In this document: in pieces, positions 47,119-58,429 of the stretch
Numbering within the stretch: the stretch's first letter is position 1
Layout: each line of letters begins with the position of its first letter
From: Nilaparvata lugens
Taxonomy: Eukaryota; Arthropoda; Insecta; Hemiptera; Delphacidae
Length of the DNA: 64,000 bases
Assembly (NCBI RefSeq): GCF_014356525.2
Contig: NW_024090264.1
Coordinates: 1-64,000 of the forward strand
Direction of reading: 5' to 3'
Program-made: the position numbers and the translations under genes
The notes under the pieces: model-generated
Database searches by the model: none
What the model saw: only the letters and a program-made list of their open reading frames with translations
What the model was told of the DNA's origin: nothing

Positions 47119-48256
47119 CAGAGTGAGTCATATGTATGGGAACCCTTCAATAAGTTGAAGACTGTTGTAGATATAATACTGTAACTTCCAGGATAAGTTA
47201 TTGCTCAAATACTCTACCTTTTGACGTACAACTAAATTTCAACCCCTCATAAGGGGGTGTCTTAGGGGTTGTATCTCGAATCTTCTTCTTCTTCTTCTTC
47301 TTTGGCTGTGCCTTATCCCATTTAAATGGGGTCGGCATTCCGTCCTCTTAGTCTGCCTCTCCACAAAGCCCTATCCAATGCTTCCTTTCTCCTCCAACCA
47401 CTCTCCCGCAAGTCAGCCGCTATTTTATCTCCCCACCTCATCCTAGGTCTACCTCGTCCTCTCACACCATCCAAAACCAAATCCTGCACTCTTCGTCCAA
47501 CATAATCCTCCTCCCGTCGCTGCACATGCCCAAACCACCTCATTCTTGTCTCCTGCATTTTCTTTCCCAGTGGTCCAACTTTTACAGTGCCTCTGATCAA
47601 TTCATTTCTTATTTTATCTCTTCTTGTAACTCCACACATCCATCTTAACATTCTCATCTCAGTCACTTCCATCTTTCGTTCCTGTTTCTTTGAAATGGGC
47701 CATGTTTCTGTTCCATACAGCATAGCTGGCCTCACAACTGATCTATACACTTTTCCCTTCATTTGACAATTCACTCTCTTATCACAAAGAACACCACTCA
47801 TTTTTCTCCAGTTCATCCATCCACAATGGAATATTCTAAATATAAACACCCATTGTATGGTACATCATTTTAAAGGCCTTTTCAAAACTAGAAAGATGAC
47901 ATCAATAAAAATGTTCTATGATACTTGTATCCAAAATGGCGAATAAATGAAGTTTTAGTTTTTACTTGAAACTTCAATCAGCCGCCATTTCTGATACAAG
48001 TGTCACAGAACATTTTTATTGATGTCATCTTTCTTGTTTTGAAAAGGCCTTCAAAGTGATGTACCATACAATGGGTGTTTATATTTAAAATATTCGAGTT
48101 AAAACCCCTAAGTCACCCCCTTATGAGGGGTTGAAATTTAGTTGTACGTCAAAAGGTAGAATATTCGACCAATAACTTATCCTGGAAGTTACAGTATTAT
48201 ATCTACAACAGTCTTCAACTTATTGAAGGGTTCCCGCATACATATGTCTCACTCTG
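47119..48256. mobile_element. Palindromic TIR element with TA duplication, interrupted by an RTE
   Basis: CAGAGTGAGTCATATGTATG at the left is mirrored by CATACATATGTCTCACTCTG, both flanked by TA. Arms of ~160 bp (ACCCCTCATAAGGGGGTG / CACCCCCTTATGAGGGGT) continue, after removing the RTE at 47282-47828, through the middle (AAAGATGACATCAATAAAAA / TTTTTATTGATGTCATCTTT). Confidence 0.88.
47282..47828 (-). mobile_element. 5'-truncated RTE-type LINE with (GAA)n tail and 4-bp target duplication
   Basis: The minus strand encodes the RTE C-terminal domain: KVYRSVVRPAMLYGTETWPI, EVTEMRMLRWMCGVTRRDKI, GPLGKKMQETRMRWFGHVQR and RGRGRPRMRWGDKIAADLRE, ending ALWRGRLRGRNADPI. The tail is a GAA repeat at 47282-47300. 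GAAT stands on both sides (47278-47281 and 47829-47832). The coding part lacks the polymerase core. No stop occurs, so it is recent. Confidence 0.92.
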
Positions 48257-48324
48257 TATATTTGTAATGATACAAGTTGTCATAATAAAAGATGCAAATT
48301 CAATGAGAGTTTTCTGTTTTTCAG

Positions 48325-48691
48325 ACAATGAATACCGTTGGACTGCGTAGGAGGATTGAAGAAGTAGGCGAGGGAACAAAGAGGCTCAGCAAAGTGTTGA
48401 TCGAAAAGCAACAGACTGAGTTGTCCCAACTGACAAACCAATAGCACGCATCAATCAACAACACAAAACAAAACAGAGAATTGAATAGAAACGGTGAAGA
48501 GATCAATACTAATTACAGTCAGGAGAAGCTGGAGGCTGAGAAGAAGCTACAATCTGCCAGTAGTCAGAGTGAGATGGAGATAATGGCACCACCCCCCGCC
48601 CCAGCAACACTAGTACAAGTGGCTTCACAGACCAACTTCTCACAAGCTCCCAGTGATTACGGATACTGTACGAAATCTCAGTTGACATTCG
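48325..48691 (+). pseudogene. Unrecognised exon-like coding segment with one in-frame stop
   Basis: Acceptor TTCTGTTTTTCAG and donor GTAAGTTA enclose 367 bp open in one frame except TAG at 48442. Before the stop: MNTVGLRRRIEEVGEGTKRL then EKQQTELSQLTNQ. After it, coherent sequence continues: NRELNRNGEEINTNYSQEKL, EAEKKLQSASSQSEM, then PPPAPATLVQVASQTNFSQA. The composition (Gln/Glu/Lys helix, then Pro/Ala linker) looks protein-coding, and its GC content exceeds the flanks. No known domain was recognised. TAG could derive from CAG. It may be a decayed exon, a real terminal exon with short downstream UTR, or an assembly error. Confidence 0.45.
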
Positions 48692-49361
48692 GTAAGTTAA
48701 TTATCCGAAATCAATAATGCACCTCATTAGACAGATCAGATAGGCTTAGCTCTACAACTTATTTTACAAAATCAAAAATTTTATTTGCCGTAAAACTTTT
48801 ACAAAAAAGCAATAACCATTGTTAAACAATGAAACACTTTATAATACAACCTCTGTCGTAAGTTAAATAGTTGAAACATTTGGATATCATACAATTAACA
48901 AATTCATTATAATTAAATAGGCTGATAGGGGTAGTTGAAATACGGTATGTCATTGTGTACCAAATCTTGGTACCAAACCAAGATTGCAATAATTTCTCAT
49001 CAACCCATGTCAAATACCTCCCATTGCAAAACCTCTTCCGTTGAGTGGAACGCTTTTGCTTTCAGCCAGTTACCTAAGGCTCAACTCTCACCTAAGCGGC
49101 TCAGGTCGAGTAGGGACTCGACTCTAGTCGAGAGCATGTGTTTCTATATGGTGACTAGGGTTGCCACCCGTACTATATAATAAAGTATTGTACTTTATTT
49201 GGAGGTCTTGTACTTTATACTTTGTAAGCAAGATAAAGTACGCAAAAATACTTTATTTTGCTCAATAAAGTACTATATAATAAAGTACGAGGAAATCAAA
49301 ACATTTTAGGTTATTAGAGTGGCAGAGACAGATTTCAAATAAATATACATTTAAAAAAATG

Positions 49362-49641
49362 GAACGGAACGGCTGATGAGTTCAAGAATTTGTATAATGT
49401 GGTTTCATATTTACTCTCTATTCCTGCCACTTCAGCATTTGTGGAAAGTTATTTTTCGGTGATGAGTGGAGAGATGAGAGAGAGGAGCAAAGCATCTTTG
49501 AATCTCATATGAAATGAACTACCTAATGATTACTCCAATTTGAATGTTGATTGCAAAGATGCTTTGCAACTCTTCACCAGTATCAATGATTTATTGATGA
49601 TGGCCAAAAGCAATAAGAAATATGTTTTCAAGAATAATTAA
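49362..49641 (+). pseudogene. hAT transposase C-terminal dimerisation region, with stop
   Basis: Reads ADEFKNLYNVVSYLLSIPAT then SAFVESYFSVMSGEMRERSK, the signature of the hAT C-terminal region (LL.IPATSA..ER.FS..G.....R..L). An in-frame TGA at 49510 follows SLNLI, where NELPNDYS continues. The rest of the transposase (zinc finger, DDE core) is missing. Confidence 0.85.
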
Positions 49642-50725
49642 TTGATTTTTTATTAAATTAAAAATTCATTATTGATTTCAATAATAAATTCATTACATTA
49701 TTAAACTCATTTTGCGTGTCATTATATTCATGTATTGTATTTTGAATATTCATTCTAAATTACTTTATTTGCATGGGCTACTTATGAAAGTTTTTAAGAA
49801 CACATTATAAAAACATAAAGTACCCTTTATTTATTCTGTCCAGGAGCACATTCAAGCTCCAAAATCCAAAAATACTATGGTACTCAATAATCAGGCTTGT
49901 GGAGCACGTAATAGAAGGAAAACAAAAAAATATTAAAATGAATGCTAATATGAAGATTTTAAACTTCTAAGCAAAAGCAGTAAATTAAATGTAAAAGAAG
50001 ATTTTAACTACAGCAAATAAATTAAATAGTAATAAACTAATAAATATCATTGAATTCGATTCAGACAATCCCATTTTTGATAAAATTATACAACCAAGAA
50101 ATAGAGCATATATGGAGGATTAATATGTACATAAATTAGTCAATACTTTTGTTATATTTAATTATTCATTATAACTTGAAAATGGCTGAAATAAGCTGAA
50201 ACCGGTCGTTCTTTTAAAATATTCGAAATATATTTTATTTTAATGAAGGGTGCTTTATGTTTTTAATAAATTATTCAAAATTGTATTTTGAGAAGTATAA
50301 TTATCAGGCTTTGGGCAAAGGGGTGCAATTTTTTGCATTGATTATCATAATCTCGTGTACGGTACCTACCTCGAATTATTTTGCAATAGCCTAGTGTTGA
50401 TTAAATTTTTGAAGAGTAACAATATTATGCATTTTTTTCAAGCCGTATAACTTACATTTTGAATTTAGAAGACCAGCTCTAAAACTTTTTTGGATTAAAT
50501 AAAATAAATTATATGTTTTTTTATAATACTAGCCTATACTATACAATTATTCTTCTGTATGAGAGTGTGCTTTGTAGCAAATAAAATTAATTTATCAATT
50601 TAATGATTTATTATCATTTTCGTCATACCAGTAACTTTCCAAGCTATCATGATCTTATTTGGATAAATCGAATAATAATAGATAATTACATACTATAATA
50701 ATTATAATAGATTTTGATAGTAGTC

Positions 50726-50867
50726 GGTTGCACTACAGCCGGTTTAATTTTAACCGTGATTAATTCCACGAGAACCAATAAGAGAAGCCGTCTTTTCAAA
50801 AATGCCTTCTCTGATTGGTTCTCGTGGAATTAATCACGGTTAAAATTTAACCGGCTGTTGTGCAACC
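50726..50867. mobile_element. MITE of 142 bp, GGTTGCAC family
   Basis: GGTTGCACTACAGCCGGTTT then AATTTTAACCGTGATTAAT is mirrored by ATTAATCACGGTTAAAATTT then AACCGGCTGTTGTGCAACC. The stem covers nearly the whole element (TTCCACGAGAACCAAT / ATTGGTTCTCGTGGAA). It is nested in the hAT element. Confidence 0.92.
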
Positions 50868-51534
50868 AAGCCTAAGGCCTGTGATATTCAAGTCAATAAT
50901 GTGTATTCTTGTGAGTATATAAGAATGCCACATTGAATTATGTGGCCTTATTGAATATACAGGTAAAAATAGCATGATTGTACTTTATTTAAACCTAATG
51001 TACTTTATTTTTTAGGTCTGTGATTACCAATGTACTTTATTCGTTATAAAAAAAGGTGGCAACCCTTCTTGGGAACAATGCATTTCAACGACATGACTAA
51101 CTAAACAAAAATGAAGCTAGATAAATTTCCTACAAATTTTTTTAAGTAGAGTTTTGTGATATCTTCTTCAGTTTTTGAGATATTGACTTTTAAAACTTTC
51201 GATTTTCCATCATCTTCTTTTTTTTGAAAATTGTATTATGTTGGAAATTATTGTATAGTGTGAAGGAGGCAAAATGGGGTTTTTACCTGTTGTCTCCATG
51301 AATAAATAAATAAAAGTGTAAAATCTTTGTAAAGACAGTTTTTTACAGCTTTTTCAACTTTCAGGGCTTATCACTCAATAACAATACATCTAAAAAAATA
51401 AGTACTGAACGTTGCTTTGTGGAGCATTAGATTCTCTTCAATTTGATTTATTATTTCACCATTTTATGCTTTCCATCAATTGTTATAGCAGCTTTAGTGT
51501 TGAGTGTGAAATTCTCAATACAGCAACAATGGAC

Positions 51535-51690
51535 TCCACTATGAACTGATTCACTTAGAATTTTGCATGCAGATTCTCTATTAACCGAGGATGGTTGAAG
51601 GCCTATATTTTCAATTCTTCAAGATTTAATCACGTCTAGTTTTCAGTTTGTCAAGTTTTTGATTGGATCCTAGCGGAGCTGCTAGTAGAT
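51535..51690 (+). repeat. Diverged copy of the GAGGATGGTTATAG dispersed repeat
   Basis: AACCGAGGATGGTTGAAGGC, TCAATTCTTCAAGATT and CAGTTTGTCAAGTTTTTGAT match the copies at 33690 and 56125 in order. Confidence 0.6.
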
Positions 51691-51705
51691 TTTATTATTA
51701 ATCAC

Positions 51706-51901
51706 CTTGCATTGGAAGAGCTCTTTAGCGATCGCATTCTCCTCAGTGCGCACTGTTTCGAAGAGAGCCTGTTGTTGCTTCACGACAGCTTCCGTCTCAC
51801 TCAGCTGCTTCTTCAGATCGGCAATGTCCAGGATTTTACTCCTTAAGTTTTCCTCAACTCCATCCAGCTTGATCAGTAGACCTTTCTCGCCTTCCTGCAC
51901 C
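51706..51901 (-). CDS. Exon of a coiled-coil protein, possibly CFAP58-like
   Basis: Minus-strand exon with acceptor TTCTCCAG and donor GTGATT, 196 bp. The peptide VQEGEKGLLIKLDGVEENLR, SKILDIADLKKQLSETEAVV then KQQQALFETVRTEENAIAKE is an uninterrupted heptad coiled coil. The pattern Q.L.E.VR.E.N...K.L resembles axonemal CFAP58/CCDC-type proteins (…LYEAVRSDRN.YSKNL), but I cannot separate it from other coiled-coil families. Its entry phase completes an Arg codon left open by the exon at 54378-54516, so the two are almost certainly consecutive or nearly so. If CFAP-like, it would act in sperm flagella or cilia. Confidence 0.6.
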
Positions 51902-52182
51902 CTGGAGAAGTAGAAAAATATAAATAAAAGTTAAATAGAACCTTATAGAATTTGACAACATATGTGTGTTTTTATTTAATTATGGATGGTTCTACAATAT
52001 TGACAGTGACTCAGTCGAATATTTAAATGAAAGTTATTTTCAATCTACTTCTACAGTTATATTAATTCATTTGTATAAATCTTCTCACATAATTTTGCTT
52101 TGAATTATTTCTTAATAATGAATTTGAATCATCTTCTACAGTAAAATAAATACATTTCTATCAATCTTATACACTACGGTAG

Positions 52183-53200
52183 TAGTTCTGTGAACAGTAG
52201 ACCTCGCGCAGTTATTACATTTATTATTACATTCCTTAATCACAACATCAAATTCATGATTGGGAGAGAATCAACAGGATAAACCCAAAACTGTTCCTCT
52301 CCCTAATTTTGATAAAAATAGTCCAAATGAGGTTATGAAAACAATTTTATAAAGATCACAAAAATTTACAGTCCAAATATACATTATACTAAAAATTTTG
52401 TATCTCGGTTGATCAGAAAGATGAAACAAATTATTATTACACTTGAAAATGCATTAATAAATTGAAAAACTTGATAGATTTGAAGCCAGAAAAATCACAA
52501 AAACATTCACTATCAGCATATAAAACCACAGTTATAAACCACAGCCTCATCTTATACTGTCCATCACAGTAAATCCTGTCTGTATGTCGTGTCGGCGAGA
52601 TATCGGTGTGAAAACGGCTAAGGGCTGTTAGGGTTGGTGTATCAAAAATGCTAACATCGAAAGCTAATCTCCTTCAAGACATACTGGCAACAGGCTAGCC
52701 CGAGTTCAAAACAGAGGAATAGAGACAATACTATGTTATTTTAGTTATTAATTGCATGCGTTAGTGCATGCAATCAATAGTTCATCTAATAGTGCATCAA
52801 AATTGCATTCAATGAGGAATGCAATTAAAAGTCCACACAGCAGCTGATTTTTTACCAAGTTACATTGAGATATTAATTATTGCATGCAATTAATAATCCA
52901 CTCGACAGCTGATTTATGATGAATAAATCTATAGTATGATTTTTACAGTAATATTGGTGTTAGAAGGAGACTCCTTTTCCTTTTTTATTATCCTTACAAT
53001 GCAAAATTTTAAAAACCCTATAAATACGTCGACGCAAAATTCAAAAAGGAACATACATGTCAAATTTTATGAAAATCTATTGCTGCGTTTCGCCGTAAAT
53101 ACGGAACATAAATATAAACAAAAATATTAACATGTAAACATAAAGAGAAATGCAAAACTGTCGACTTGAATCTTAGACCTCACTTCGTTCGGTCAATTAT
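52183..53200 (-). mobile_element. Copy of the GACCGA...GTTCACAGAACTACTAGTA element (reverse), expanded
   Basis: It starts with AGTAGTTCTGTGAACAGTAG and ends TTAGACCTCACTTCGTTCGG. The right half has the standard landmarks (ACGTCGACGCAAAATT, GCTGCGTTTCGCCGTAAA). The left half is longer than in other copies and includes repeated GTGCATGCAAT/TTGCATGCAATTAATA segments (52750-52890). It lies in the intron of the coiled-coil gene. Confidence 0.75.
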
Positions 53201-53699
53201 AGCTGTGCTATGCCTGATGTAGTATTGCTCAATAATGAATAGAAACCAAAAGCTATTTGGTTCTGTTATCAATTATTAATGTTATAATTTGAATAATCGT
53301 CATCCTTGTCGTCAATTGTGTTTTTGTGTATTCTAAAAGAATCAAACATGTTCTCATCTATTCATTGCATTTTCATCATATTTTATCTAGTTTTGCATTG
53401 AGTAAAATGTATTTTCTTTACTGATCATATTTTTGAGTTAGTAACACTGAAGAAGTGTGAACATTATTGCCTACTTAATAGCAGTCGACCTGTAGTTGTT
53501 GGTCATATTCAGACTGAGGTAACATACTCTTGTTTCAAGGCTATTAGAAGCATGGAGTGTAGGTCAAAAAGTATCAGGTCGAAACCTCTTTATTTCTAAA
53601 AAGTGAGTCTTTTCACTCCAAAAGTGTTTCTAATTCAAAGTTTGAATAGTTACTTCAAAAATAATTAATAGAGGAAAAGAATAGATTCACTACACAATT

Positions 53700-54220
53700 T
53701 ATATTTTATTAATTTGATTTGACAATTATTATTAAACGAAAATCCAAATTAAATGCTGTAATGCACCCCGAAGACTTCTGCTACTGCAAATATTGACAAC
53801 AGGGTGAACAGCTAGATGGAAATTCAATGAGCGCTACTATTCAAAAATTATTTGTCAGCCCGGGAATCGAACCCAGTACCTCCTAATTACCGGTCAGGAA
53901 TGCTTACCCTTACACCAAAATGACAATCTCTGGATAACAGCGCTCATTTTAAACAAATCTATAGCGGCCAGCCAGTCTACAGACGGAAATTACTGAGATA
54001 TTGCAATTATTCGAATGCTAATGAATTAACAATTATCATTAAACGAAAATCTAAATTGAATGCTGTAATTCACCCTGTGTTTACCCTGTTGTCAATATTT
54101 GCAGTAGCAGAAGTCTTCGGGGTGAATTACAGCATTCAATTTGGATTTTCGTTTAATAATAATTGTTAATTCATTAGCATTTGAATAATTGCAATATCTC
54201 AGTAATTTCTATCTGTGATT
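53700..54220. repeat. Inverted/direct repeat complex around a tRNA-like segment
   Basis: ATTATTAAACGAAAATCC...GAAGACTTCTGCTACTGCAA (53727-53800) is mirrored by TTGCAGTAGCAGAAGTCTTC...GGATTTTCGTTTAATAAT (54100-54165). A direct copy of the outer part also lies at 54005-54075. The loop holds the tRNA-like unit at 53852-53926. Confidence 0.8.
53852..53926 (-). mobile_element. tRNA-like SINE head (or tRNA pseudogene)
   Basis: On the minus strand, 75 nt begin TTGTCA and end TGACAA (complementary acceptor ends). They contain an A-box-like TGGTGTAAGGG and a perfect B box GGTTCGATTCC in a CCGGG/CCCGGG-type T arm. The anticodon arm (TTCCTGACCGGTAATTAGGA) does not form a regular 5-bp stem with a 7-nt loop, so it is probably a SINE promoter rather than a working tRNA. 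Confidence 0.65.
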
Positions 54221-54377
54221 TGATTTGATTTATCAAATTGTGCATTCAGTTTCTTCTGCTAATTTGCTTCTGTTCCAATGCAAATTTTGTTTTCTGATGT
54301 AATGCTTTATCATATTCTACTTCAAGATTGGCTCAATCTAGTTTCTTTCTCTCCTTTTAATCCTCATTCCATCCTAC

Positions 54378-54516
54378 CTCTCCATCTCGTTCTCCAAATT
54401 CCTGATTTGCCTGCGTAATTTGAGTATCTCCTTGCATAGCTCCTCGTTGTCAGTCTGAAACCTCTGCCTGATCTGTTCTGAGACCTCAATTCGCTTGAAC
54501 AGACCTTTCAGCTCGT
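54378..54516 (-). CDS. Upstream exon of the coiled-coil protein
   Basis: Minus-strand exon with acceptor TTCTGTTCGTAG and donor GTAGGATG, 139 bp. The peptide is ELKGLFKRIEVSEQIRQRFQ, TDNEELCKEILKLRRQIRNL then ENEME, ending in a split Arg codon completed by the G at 51901. It is strongly helical with regular heptads and no stops. The two exons together give ~111 residues of continuous coiled coil. The first and last exons of the gene are not recognised; the flanking DNA is repeats. Confidence 0.65.
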
Positions 54517-54696
54517 CTACGAACAGAAAATTATGAGATTATTACTCCCCAATTTCTGAATTTCCAATGCTGAACTTCAACTCAACATAGCTGATAACCC
54601 ACAGGGTAATATCTCATGTATTATCAATCAATCAATCATTCAGAATTGCACAAAAGTGTAAAAGTGTTACAGAAAAGTACTACAGGCTTACGCCCA

Positions 54697-54910
54697 GAAT
54701 GGTGGGTGAGTAAAAAGTCCGAGAACGGCTTAATATCTCATACAGAAAGGTAATTTGACGGTGGGTGTGATTGGGGATCCTACTCAAATTGATTTTTAGT
54801 CATAGTAAAGTGGTATTTTCAATTTGAGTAGGATCTCCAATCTCACCCACCGTCAAATTACCTTTCTGTATGAGATATTAAGCCGTTCTCGGACTTTTCA
54901 CCCACTCTGT
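54697..54910. mobile_element. MITE of ~214 bp, AGAGTGGGTGA...AAAGTCCGAGAACGGC
   Basis: GTGAGTAAAAAGTCCGAGAA and CTTAATATCTCATACAGAAA are mirrored by TTTCTGTATGAGATATTAAG and TTCTCGGACTTTTCACCCAC. The inner arms GACGGTGGGTGTGATTGG / CCAATCTCACCCACCGTC also match. Confidence 0.88.
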
Positions 54911-55054
54911 ATGTGTATATTAAGGGAGGTGACATTGTCATCGAAAGGATCTTTCTGCCAATGAAAAAGATACAAGGATAAAAATAAACTATATTTCAAA
55001 AGAAATCCTCAATAGCATGCAACTCCTTCATAGGGATGCATGGGAGAAGAGGTA

Positions 55055-55270
55055 AGGCTTGAAACATTCCAGCCCTCAGATTACGAAAACCCCTTTGGGG
55101 CGGAGGTGGGAGCAAAAGTCTGATTTTCCTTGAACCACCTGTTTGCATGCCACTCGAATGATTTGGAAGCCTGTCTTCTATCAGAATCCATAGAGAGGGT
55201 AGAGCTTGAAACATACCAACCCTCAGATTTCGAAAAACTCCTTATGGAGCGGAGCTAGAGGCAAAAATCT
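55055..55270. repeat. Two tandem ~148-bp units
   Basis: GGCTTGAAACATTCCAGCCC...CGGAGGTGGGAGCAAAAGTC at 55056 and AGCTTGAAACATACCAACCC...CGGAGCTAGAGGCAAAAATC at 55203 are diverged copies. Confidence 0.7.
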
Positions 55271-55279
55271 TTAGATTTT

Positions 55280-55840
55280 CATATATTCAACAGGTGGCAG
55301 ATTAGTTCCTGGGGTGAATGACCTCAACGAATTAGGCCAATTGTTGAATGTCTGATTTCAAAGTCCAATTAATACAAATTCACAAAATAAGAGGTCATTT
55401 GCCCCTAAAACGAATCGACCACCTTTTGAATGTCAAAAGTTTCTCATTTATGAAAATGAATTTAGGTTCATATGACGGACAAAGATGTTGAAGCGACAGA
55501 GTAATTTTTCATTCCAAATAGGATCCTAAATGGAACCTATACGGCAAATCATTCTTGTGAAATAAATATTTAGCTGTTTCCATAACTTTCATCAAAAAAG
55601 TTACTGGTTTCAAAGAGTACAATATAACAGTTCTTGGGCGAGTTCTCCTACTCAGGGGGTCACTAGTTAATCAATAATATATTTCTACAATATTTGTCGA
55701 ATGTTAGACAAGGATAGCATTGCTAATCAAACTCAGCCATTATAACGTGGACCTCACTATAGTCACTATATTCTAGTTGTTATTCAATTGACCGAATGTC
55801 AAATCTAATATCAACCCAATGTTTTTCAGTAATTTGAATT
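55280..55840. other. No gene; fragment of the CTATAGTGAGGTCCACG element at the right
   Basis: AT-rich sequence with no ORF of note. GACAAGGATAGCATTGCTAA and ATTATAACGTGGACCTCACT at 55710-55762 are the end of that TIR family. Confidence 0.55.
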
Positions 55841-55858
55841 GGTGTGTGGTTTCCGCAG

Positions 55859-56039
55859 GTGATGGTGATTGGTTCCATGGTGTTTAACGAGATAGTGGTG
55901 GGACTTGCGGTGTCCTACCTGAGCGTCCTGATGTGTGGCATCGGTGTCCTGATGGCGTGGCGTGGCTTCTCTCCCCTCCGCCAACTGCCCACCTTCCACT
56001 GGGTGTGCGCCGAGTTGGCGCTCCACATAACTCTCACAG
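55859..56039 (+). CDS. Exon of a FAXDC2-like fatty acid hydroxylase (sterol desaturase family)
   Basis: Acceptor TGTGTGGTTTCCGCAG and donor GTTCGT enclose 181 bp: VMVIGSMVFNEIVVGLAVSY, LSVLMCGIGVLMAWRGFSPL then RQLPTFHWVCAELALHITLT. The hydrophobic stretches are membrane helices, and LPTFHWV.AELA is the hallmark before the first histidine box in FAXDC2/C4-methylsterol-oxidase-like proteins. These are di-iron ER membrane enzymes that hydroxylate or oxidise sterols or fatty chains. The exon ends one base into a codon (expected Glu). The next expected residues (about EVGFYYSHR) need a microexon of ~25-28 bp that I could not find before 58514. Confidence 0.78.
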
Positions 56040-56099
56040 GTTCGTCCAAATACATCGACATAAACAGGTACATCGATTTATCTATAATATAATAAAGTA

Positions 56100-56290
56100 A
56101 ATGATTGTCTTATTCACGTACGGAATAGGAAATTCACGACGCTGTCTCAACTACTCAACTTGAAATTTTGCATATAAATTCTTAATTTACCGAGGATGGT
56201 TATAGACCTATTTCAAATTCTTCAAGATTTCATTACATCAAGTTATCAGTTTGTCAAGTTTTGAATTAGACCACAGGTTTTCTGCTTGTA
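56100..56290 (+). repeat. Copy of the GAGGATGGTTATAG dispersed repeat
   Basis: ACGGAATAGGAAATTCACGA, CAACTTGAAATTTTGCAT and CGAGGATGGTTATAGACCTA match 33690-33870. It lies in the hydroxylase intron. Confidence 0.7.
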
Positions 56291-56299
56291 GCAAATACG

Positions 56300-57510
56300 T
56301 CGACATCAACAAATCACTTTACCCATCCAACTACTGTACACACAAAAGTTTTAAGCCAAATTCCCACATTTCAGTGAACGTATCCAGTACAGTAAAAATA
56401 TAATTCCTTTCATATCTAATTGGACTATTCATACTCGCTCGACCGTGCTGAGTGGGAACAGTCCAATCATAACTCATGGCAATTATATTTCCACTGATTC
56501 TGACACTGAGATGTGTGAATCCAGCTTTATGCTCAATAGGGCAGAAAAGGATTACCATTGATCTTATGAGAGTGGGCATAAAATGTCTGTCTGACATTAG
56601 TACTTTACGTCACAAGTCCGGTAACGGTAGTTTACCGCATAAGTATGATTGTTTCTGCCCTGAACGTAGTTGAGGGCAGAATTATTATATGAATGCGGTA
56701 AATACGTTACCGTACAAGTTACGTATAATATTTTCTGTCATGCTTTTCTCAGAAAGAATAATATTGCTGAGAAACAGTAACCATTACCTGCTGCTGCTCG
56801 AGCTACTGCATTCTATAAACATGACCTAGCCCATAGCTCCTATGTCATAACAGACCCATCTAGCTCAAATAAAAATATAATAAAGGCCAATGTTAAAAAA
56901 TGTCAGATGAGTTCTTATAACTTGAAACTTATTAGTTGAGTTCTAATAATATTTGAGTTATTCTATTAGTTACTTAGATATTATTAACTCACTCTCTTCT
57001 TCTTACTAAAGTTCTCAACAATAATAAGTTGAAATTATTGTTACCAATATAACAACTAAAGACTATAACGCTAAGACTATATAGCTATTTGAATCAATTT
57101 GAATGTTCCTATTTCGGAACTGGGAAACATACTCGACTGTAAAGAAAACCATATGATCTCTTTACAGTATAGAATGCTGTAATAAAAATCACATTGTTCT
57201 GCAAACAGCTGTTTACCGGCTTGATTTGATGCATGGAAAACAGCTGCAATTGAGTAAGTATGACAAAAAATAGATTTGTGAGGAAAGATTTGGTTTGATA
57301 AACTCATAGAAGCTGTAATGTAGCCGATAATTTACCATGACTTTTCACAATCCAAGATACCCCAAGATAATCCAAGATATTGTTTGAAAATTCAAAAGTG
57401 TCGACAACGGTAAAAATTCATGACAAGTAAAATTGGCCTGGAAAAAAAGATGCCTCTAGGCAGTCGCTTACGAGGATGGGACCTGGAACTATCTACAGGA
57501 GATAAACGGG
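56300..57510. other. Hydroxylase intron; no exon identified
   Basis: It contains a diverged AGCTGG MITE (about 56385-56530) and otherwise AT-rich sequence. I looked for the missing FYYSH-coding microexon without success. Confidence 0.4.
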
Positions 57511-57514
57511 CTAC

Positions 57515-58270
<756 letters not shown>

Positions 58271-58429
58271 TGTCCTTTCATAAGAAACATATAATATTCC
58301 AATAGTAGAATTCATATTCTTATTAGATAGTATCCTGATTATGTGTAACCTTATCTAAATTTTGGAGAGGAATTGCTCAAGGTTACCTTATTTTTCCTCT
58401 CCCTATCATTTTGATAAGAAAAATGAATA

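Larger units (their letters stand above)
49157..51066 (+). mobile_element. Decayed hAT-family transposon
   Basis: Perfect 12-bp TIRs AGGGTTGCCACC / GGTGGCAACCCT, with GTACTTTAT-type motifs repeated inside both ends (49173-49290 and 50980-51045). It contains the hAT dimerisation-region remnant (49362-49641) and a nested MITE at 50726-50867. No 8-bp target duplication is visible. Non-coding elsewhere. Confidence 0.8.

Noticed and set aside
56285..56335. Echo of 56043-56069 (AAATACRTCGACATMAACA) as a possible missing exon
   Set aside because: The encoded SKYVDIN does not match the expected FYYSHR histidine-box linker.
56476..56673. Open frames on both strands in the hydroxylase intron
   Set aside because: They overlap a diverged MITE and show no similarity to the hydroxylase.
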